Assembly: GCA_946807835.1 (NCBI GenBank)
Contig: OX327703.1
Span: 2,177,501 to 2,241,500, forward strand
From: Ailanthus altissimus
Lineage: Eukaryota; Streptophyta; Magnoliopsida; Sapindales; Simaroubaceae
Direction of reading: 5' to 3'
DNA length: 64,000 nt
How positions within the stretch are numbered: position 1 is the first letter of the stretch; every line of letters begins with the position of its first letter. Under the pieces are notes generated by a model. That model saw only the letters and a list, made by a program, of their open reading frames with translations. It was not told the origin of the DNA and did no database searches. The position numbers were made by a program, and so were the translations under genes. This document shows, one piece after another, positions 58,439 through 64,000 of the stretch.

Positions 58439-61400
58439 TGTGATTGTTATGTTGATTGGTGATTGGAGTGTTAATTTGTGTTGTTGGTGAAGTCCCGGTG
58501 TTAAATGACGCATTTCAAGTGTTAAAATAAGTATACCAAGGCGCTACGACTTTCCAGGCTCTACCGTCCAGTGTTGGATAAAGAATGCCGCGATGAGGCA
58601 AATATATGTAAAACTATTGCCCTATATTGCTATAGTATATGGGTAGTATCAGTAACATATATTTGATTTTTAACAAATTAATCTAGAATGCACTTACCCT
58701 AAATCGCTATAGTGTATGGATAAGGTGTCTTCAAAGAGTTGCATGAGATGCAATTATCAAAAGTTGTCTACCTTTTGGATTTAAAAAGGCTAAGATCACA
58801 ACAGTATGCGGCTAGAGTAAAATGCCAATAGGGTCAACTTCTTACTGTACAGTTTAAAGAGTTTAAATTGTAGTTGTCCTATTTTAAGAGATTTAAGGGA
58901 TTATGTAAAGCACTAGGATGACGTCTTTAGACTAAAAAATGTATAAATGCTATACCTATGATTTAAAATATTATTAATTAACAATTAGAAATGTTCTGCT
59001 ACACATCTTCTATTCCATCCTATAGAGATAAGATACTTGTCTTATGTAGATAAGATAAGTACAAGCAATATATTAGTACGCTTGATCAAAACACATCAAC
59101 TATAGGGTATCGAGAAATATTTTAACTTACCTAAGAATCTTAAAATATCTCTAGATTCTAAAAAATATAGATATATTATTGATTAGAAGATAAATAAGAG
59201 GTGTTTCTGATAATATCTCTTTCGAATATGTGAAACTTATCAGAAATGGATTAAGGATGATTTGAGAGTCAAATCATATATCATGGCCTCGATTTATAAT
59301 AATCTTCAGCGTGAGCATGCGCACATGAGATGTGCAAGTAGTGCTCATTCTGAAAATTTATGCAAACTACAGATAGAGAATACTTACAATGGAGAGTGTT
59401 TTCACTGTGATAAGGTTTGAATAAGCAAATGTTACTGTTCAAGGCACATCGACTAAGAATAAATAAACCCATTAGATATCTGTTAACCAATAATAGATAT
59501 TTCATTAGCATATGATGATAGACAAATAGGGGTATGAGATACCGTCTGTCCTACTCATATTTGTAAGCTGTTACAAGATTTGAAGAATGCTATATAGGTA
59601 AGAAAGGAGAAATACGACTTCGCGTAGGAAATAGAGATTTCTTAAACCTGCTCACTGTTAAGACCTTTTAGGTTACTTCTCCATTATGGCAGTAACCTTA
59701 TATTGTTAGTGTTAAACATTATTAGACAAATCATATCACTCATTGTACAAGATAGAGAGGGTTATCATAAACATATCAGGAATAGTTTCTTATGTTTATA
59801 TGATAATGAGAATGTTTTACTAACTAAATGTCAGTTAAGAAATGGCCACTTTATCTTAAATAAGCCATGAAATTTCTAAGTGAACAAACTAAATAGTAGT
59901 TGAGGAACTTTGACTAATCAGGAATAATAACACATAAGATTAGGTTATGTAATCGTAAGAAGACTGTCCCGTGTGGTTAAGGATGGGTAGATATTTGATC
60001 TGACTATGGAACCTTGGCCAGTTTATGAATTCTGAATTCAAAAAAAGACCAAATCCTTTGTGTGGGTGTTGGACATCGAGCCACTAATTTATTAAAACTA
60101 ATACACAGTTATATATTTGATCCAATAAATCATACTGCCATTGGTGAATTTCAATACTTAATTGCCTATATAGTGATTTGTCACCATACGGACATGTGTT
60201 TCTAGAAAACACAAGTTTGAAACTTTTGAAGTGTTCAAAGGCTTCTGACTATGAAGTAGAGAAACAAACCTTTATGTATATTAATGTCTTCGATTTGATC
60301 AAGGCAGTTTATACATAACCAATAGATTCAAAAGTTATTTAACGTAGAATCTAATTTTATCTCAATATAGTCCTCCAGATACTCCACAATACAAAAGTAC
60401 TTTGAAGATAAAGAACCAGACTTTATTAGATAAGACTTGATTGATGTTGAGCTTTACTGATCTTCTAAAATATCTATGAAAATATGCTTTGAAAATCTAC
60501 TATTCATATATTTAACATAGGTCCATCGAAAGCTATTCCTCATATTCTGTATAAGATATAGACTAAAAAGAAACCGAGTCTTAAGTGTGTTAAGGCTTTG
60601 GGTTATTGTGTTTGCATAAGATTTATGCAACAGAATAAACTTGCACACAATGGGTACAAGTATCAATTTATTGGGTATCCCATGTATTCTTTGGAATACA
60701 AGTTCTATAATTTAAAGTAACAAAACATGTTCATTACTTGTAATTCCACCTCCCATGAGAAATAGTTTCTTATAGATCGCGAGGATTGTAGAAAGATTGA
60801 ACTTATTGAAGTTAATCATAATGTATATGAACCGATAGTGGAATTTAAAGTGAAATAAATTTGACACACTCTTCTCATAGGTCAGAAATGATATAAAGAC
60901 CACCTTTTAGGTATGCTTGATGCCTGAATATACACTTGGTGTTTCTTAGTTGAAGAAAAGAATCCATTAACTTATAAAGAGGCAATTTTTGACATCGATT
61001 TGGAAAATACGTAACATACCATGAAATTCAAAATTGACTCTATGCATAACAATCAAGTCTGGGACTTGGTTGTGCTCCTTATGGGAATCGTTTTAATATA
61101 TTGTACAAGAGTTTACACAACAAAACATGGGCAAATAAAGGTAGAGACCTTTAAGGTCTGACTGGTGATAAAAAGTTAGACTCAAAGATTTGAAATTGGT
61201 TATGAGAGAATCTTTTCATTAATAGCCATGCTAAAGTCAAATTAAATTTTGTTGGCTATTATAGCATATTAATATTTTGAGGTCTAGCCAATGTATGTAA
61301 AGACAACGTTCCAATATGTATAACTTGAGTAAGACATATGTATGGAACTTCTTAAAGGCATTGCATCCAGCCTAACTTCTAATCTAGTGTGCAAATTGAG

Positions 61401-62871
61401 AAAGTCAATTTGTGGACTTAAGCAATTTTTTTCGAAGCTAGAATCTTAATTTAGATGATGAAATTAGAAAGTCTGGTTTCATCAAGAATGAACACAAAGC
61501 ATATGTGTTTAGAAAGGGTAGTAGGAGTATGAATATTTTTATGATGTTTTACGTGGAAGACATGCTCGATGTTGGAAATGATGGTGATGTGTTGCAAGTT
61601 AATCAGGTAAGAGTTATCAGAGTAAGAACTTATCCATAAAAGATTTGGGAGAAGGTTCTTATATACTAGGTATAAAGCTTTATAGAGATAGAGCTAGAAG
61701 GATGATGAGACTCTCCCAATCTTCGTGCATAGATTAAATCCTAAAAGGTACAACTTTATTAACTGTGAGATGATTAATATACTTATCAAATATGGCATTC
61801 GTCTTTTTAAGTGGAAGTGTCATCGGGATAAATATGAAAGGGTTAGAATGTCTAACTTACCTAGTATATTAGCTAAAAATAGATTGATGTACACCATGTT
61901 ATGTATAAAATCTGGATCTAGATGGTTGTAAGTGTTACGAACTAGTATCATACTGATCTAGGTAACGACCATGAGACATATCCAGTTATACTTTATAATA
62001 TAGAGGATACATTTCTGAGTAATGGACAAAGTTTCTTATAAGCCAAAGGATACATAGACTCAGACTTTCAATCTGGTTCGGATGATAGAAAGTCTATCTG
62101 GTTATGTGTTTCTCCTCTTTAGTATCAAAGCTAAGTTAAAAATGTTTAGTTTATAAGTCCACAATTAATTTTGTCTTAGAGATAGAATATATTATAACTT
62201 GAGAAGTTTGCAAAGAAAACTTTATAGATAATCAAGCCAATTATAGAGCTTAGAATAGTTTTGAGCTTTGTAGATCCTATCCTAATATAATACAATAATA
62301 ACGGAGTGATTACTTAAGCCAAGAAGCTGTTACGTAAAATGTAGCATGCATGCGTCATACATTACATGCAAGTCCAACGTCACAATTTGTCATCAAGTAA
62401 TATTGGATTGTTTTGGCTGTTTTGATTGATGTTATCTGTTTATTTTTATTTGTCATTAACTGTTAAGGCTTGAGTCAATCGTTAGTGAATATTATCTGCT
62501 CCTAGTTTACCGCATTAATTCTTGCATTCTTGTTATTTCACTTCCTATATAAGTCTAGACTCTTGAATAAAAGAAAAATACAGTTAGTCTCAATTATCTT
62601 CTTCTACTTCCTCTTCTGTTCTAACCTTCTTTCGCTCTCAAATCCAACCGTATCAGAAGCCATATGGCACACCTGTATTCTAATGATGTGGACTTTTAAT
62701 ACCACATAATTAGAAAGTTCTTGGCTAATGGAGATGTAATAGTATCTAAGAAACATTTCTTAGATAACGTAGCAGACCCACTCAGGCTTAAACTCTTAGA
62801 ATGTTTGAGAAATAGGAGAAATGTATTGGTATGAGATACTAGTACGAATTAAACTAGAGCAAGTGGGAGTA
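58439..62871 (+). pseudogene. Decayed gag-pol of the copia element
   Basis: No frame is open for long. Traces in order are a gag/zinc-knuckle region near 59280-59420 (MASIYNNLQREHAH, then CFHCDK), a linker to RT near 60990-61060 (EAIFDIDL, NNQVWDLV), and RT at 61100-61560 (KVETFK, CKLRKSICGLKQF, then MEDMLDV-like text). The RT tail follows near 61640-61930 (GSYILGIKLYRDRARRM, RMSNLPSILAKNRLMYTMLC), then RNase H pieces on both sides of the solo LTR at 62328-62655, with VIVSKKHFLDNVADPL near 62730. Frequent stops show long neutral decay. Protease and integrase cannot be placed with confidence. Confidence 0.7.
62328..62655 (+). repeat. 328-bp solo LTR with 5-bp target duplication
   Basis: TGTTACG...TATCA, flanked on both sides by gaagc (62323-62327 and 62656-62660). 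It contains TATATAA near 62548 and AATAAAAG near 62568, placed as in a short U3-R, and a pyrimidine-rich U5. It interrupts the RNase H region of the surrounding copia element. No internal sequence is present. Confidence 0.8.
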
Positions 62872-64000
62872 TGTTGGAACTAGTACTTACGTATTAAACC
62901 AATATTTTATGAATATTAATTATTAATATTTATACAATAAATATTTCATATTAAATAGTTAATTCTATAGTATATGGTACTATGCTTATAACGTTACAGA
63001 ATTGTATGATCTGAAATAGTTCAAATCTGGTTTATAGGAGTTTAGATCAGCGCTAAGTATTAGCATTACTAAGAATTATAAATGCTAAAGAGTTAGTATA
63101 ATCAGCAAAATCTAAAGAATTAGAATTTTGTCTGTAACTAGACAAAAACTTAAAAATATACTAGTAATGACATAGTTGCAAAAAGTTGCAATAAGTGCTA
63201 AGAAATGTCATTATGCAAGTATGTTCTTAAATACTATTTTCATGATCTATTTTACCGATGCGTGTCTATTGGTGAATTCTTTTTATATATGGTATAGATG
63301 ATTATTCTTAGCTGACTATGAGCTTACCGGATGCTCTTATAGGAATACGGGTATTTAGTTAGGATTAGATACTGAACAGACTCATGAGGACATCCAACAG
63401 ACATTCTATGAATCTGTCAATGGAGGATCTTCTCAAGTTGAGTAATATTCGTGATTTTTTTACTTGACTACTATGGTGGACTTGTGAGTGATCTTTCATA
63501 CTTTGGTTCCACGTATGTCAAAGACCTTTCATAGTCTGACAGCTACGTGTTACTGGGTATAGTTCGATGCTTATGGATTCTAGTGTGTGTGGATATTGGA
63601 TCTGTCAGCTCAAATGGGTAAATTGTATATCCTGATACTCCAAGATTATATTTCAGGAAGTCTTATGGCTTTAAACATAAACCCTATAAAAGAGTTTTCC
63701 GTAGAGTTAAACAATATCGCAAAGTATTTGCGTATATTGTTTAATAAAATACGAATTTGGAGATAAGTTCACGGATAAGCATGTAGAGATTAGACGGTGG
63801 TGATCTATGTCTCCATTCATACAGGTTATAAGTGACGGAAGGATTATACGAATATACTATAACCTCAGCTTGTATAGTTCAATGCGTTGATTTATAATAT
63901 CCATGACATGTTCGTGGGGCATCGATCATGGACTCATAGAATAATTTCATTTGATAAATCGGGCGTGGACTTAAGGAGTCCCACAATATGAGGTGTACTC
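62872..64000 (+). repeat. 3' LTR of the copia element (partial)
   Basis: TGTTGGAACTAG follows a purine tract directly and aligns with the 5' LTR from 55891 to about 57050, up to the window end ('cccacaatatgaggtgtactc' against 'cccacaatatgagatgtactc'). Confidence 0.85.

Larger units (their letters stand above)
55891..64000 (+). mobile_element. Decayed Ty1/copia retrotransposon, runs off the window
   Basis: 5' LTR 55891-58419, primer site TGGTATCAGAG (58428-58438, complementary to initiator tRNA-Met), internal region to 62871 with gag and pol traces, purine tract 'caagtgggagta' (62860-62871), and 3' LTR from 62872 cut by the window end. The two LTRs differ at many sites over their first 1.1 kb, so the insertion is old. 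The left target-site copy is probably ttgaa (55886-55890). The solo LTR at 13452-15612 belongs to the same family. A shorter solo LTR (62328-62655) is inserted in its RNase H region. Confidence 0.85.

Noticed and set aside
60454..61931. Short frames on both strands in the decayed copia internal region
   Set aside because: They are fragments left by stop codons in gag-pol remnants or their antisense; none contains a complete domain.

Overview
The window is AT-rich nuclear DNA of a plant, most likely a dicotyledonous and possibly woody species. It has intron-containing host genes of plant families (a TIR-NB-ARC-LRR immune receptor and a short-chain dehydrogenase), plant-type Ty3/gypsy (Athila-like and chromovirus), Ty1/copia and LINE elements, and no bacterial or organellar signature. 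I cannot name the species from sequence alone.

Layout. 1-5300 is gene-free: a partly duplicated block, a Mutator-type MITE (600-1561) and fragments of copia-type LTRs. 5301-35320 is a stack of nested retrotransposons. Ty1/copia remnants on the minus strand were invaded by an old minus-strand chromovirus (9573-32651, 5-bp target duplication aaacc/aaatc). That element was hit by a solo LTR of a second copia family (13452-15612, ctgtg/ctatg) and, most recently, by a 12,055-bp plus-strand Athila-like element (17215-29269, taaat/taaat, two 1438-bp LTRs that are about 99.4% identical). Besides gag-pol, the young element carries a short two-part ORF of unknown function and an intronless, full-length, promoter-preceded copy of a plant LOG (cytokinin riboside 5'-monophosphate phosphoribohydrolase) gene with one in-frame stop. 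This captured LOG gene is the most interesting object here.

35900-48000 holds host genes. An intact four-exon SDR of the salutaridine reductase/neomenthol dehydrogenase type (35901-39451) is followed by a complex rearrangement: a direct copy of its last exon, now broken, lies between two arms of a roughly 1-kb inverted repeat, and the right arm was later split by a 5'-truncated LINE with an 18-bp target duplication. A small gene for a COA3-like mitochondrial cytochrome c oxidase assembly factor (46709-46891) follows, with clustered site II (TGGGCC/T) promoter motifs at the edge of the inverted repeat.

48038-52336 is an apparently intact five-exon TIR-NB-ARC-LRR gene with a C-terminal post-LRR (C-JID) domain. 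Beyond it are a degenerate copy of the COA3-like gene (about 54025-54245), a tandem duplication (54503-55890), and a long, heavily decayed Ty1/copia element (55891 to the window end, the same family as the solo LTR at 13452). That element contains a 328-bp solo LTR of yet another family. Host genes make up a small minority of the window; most of it is transposon sequence of several ages.
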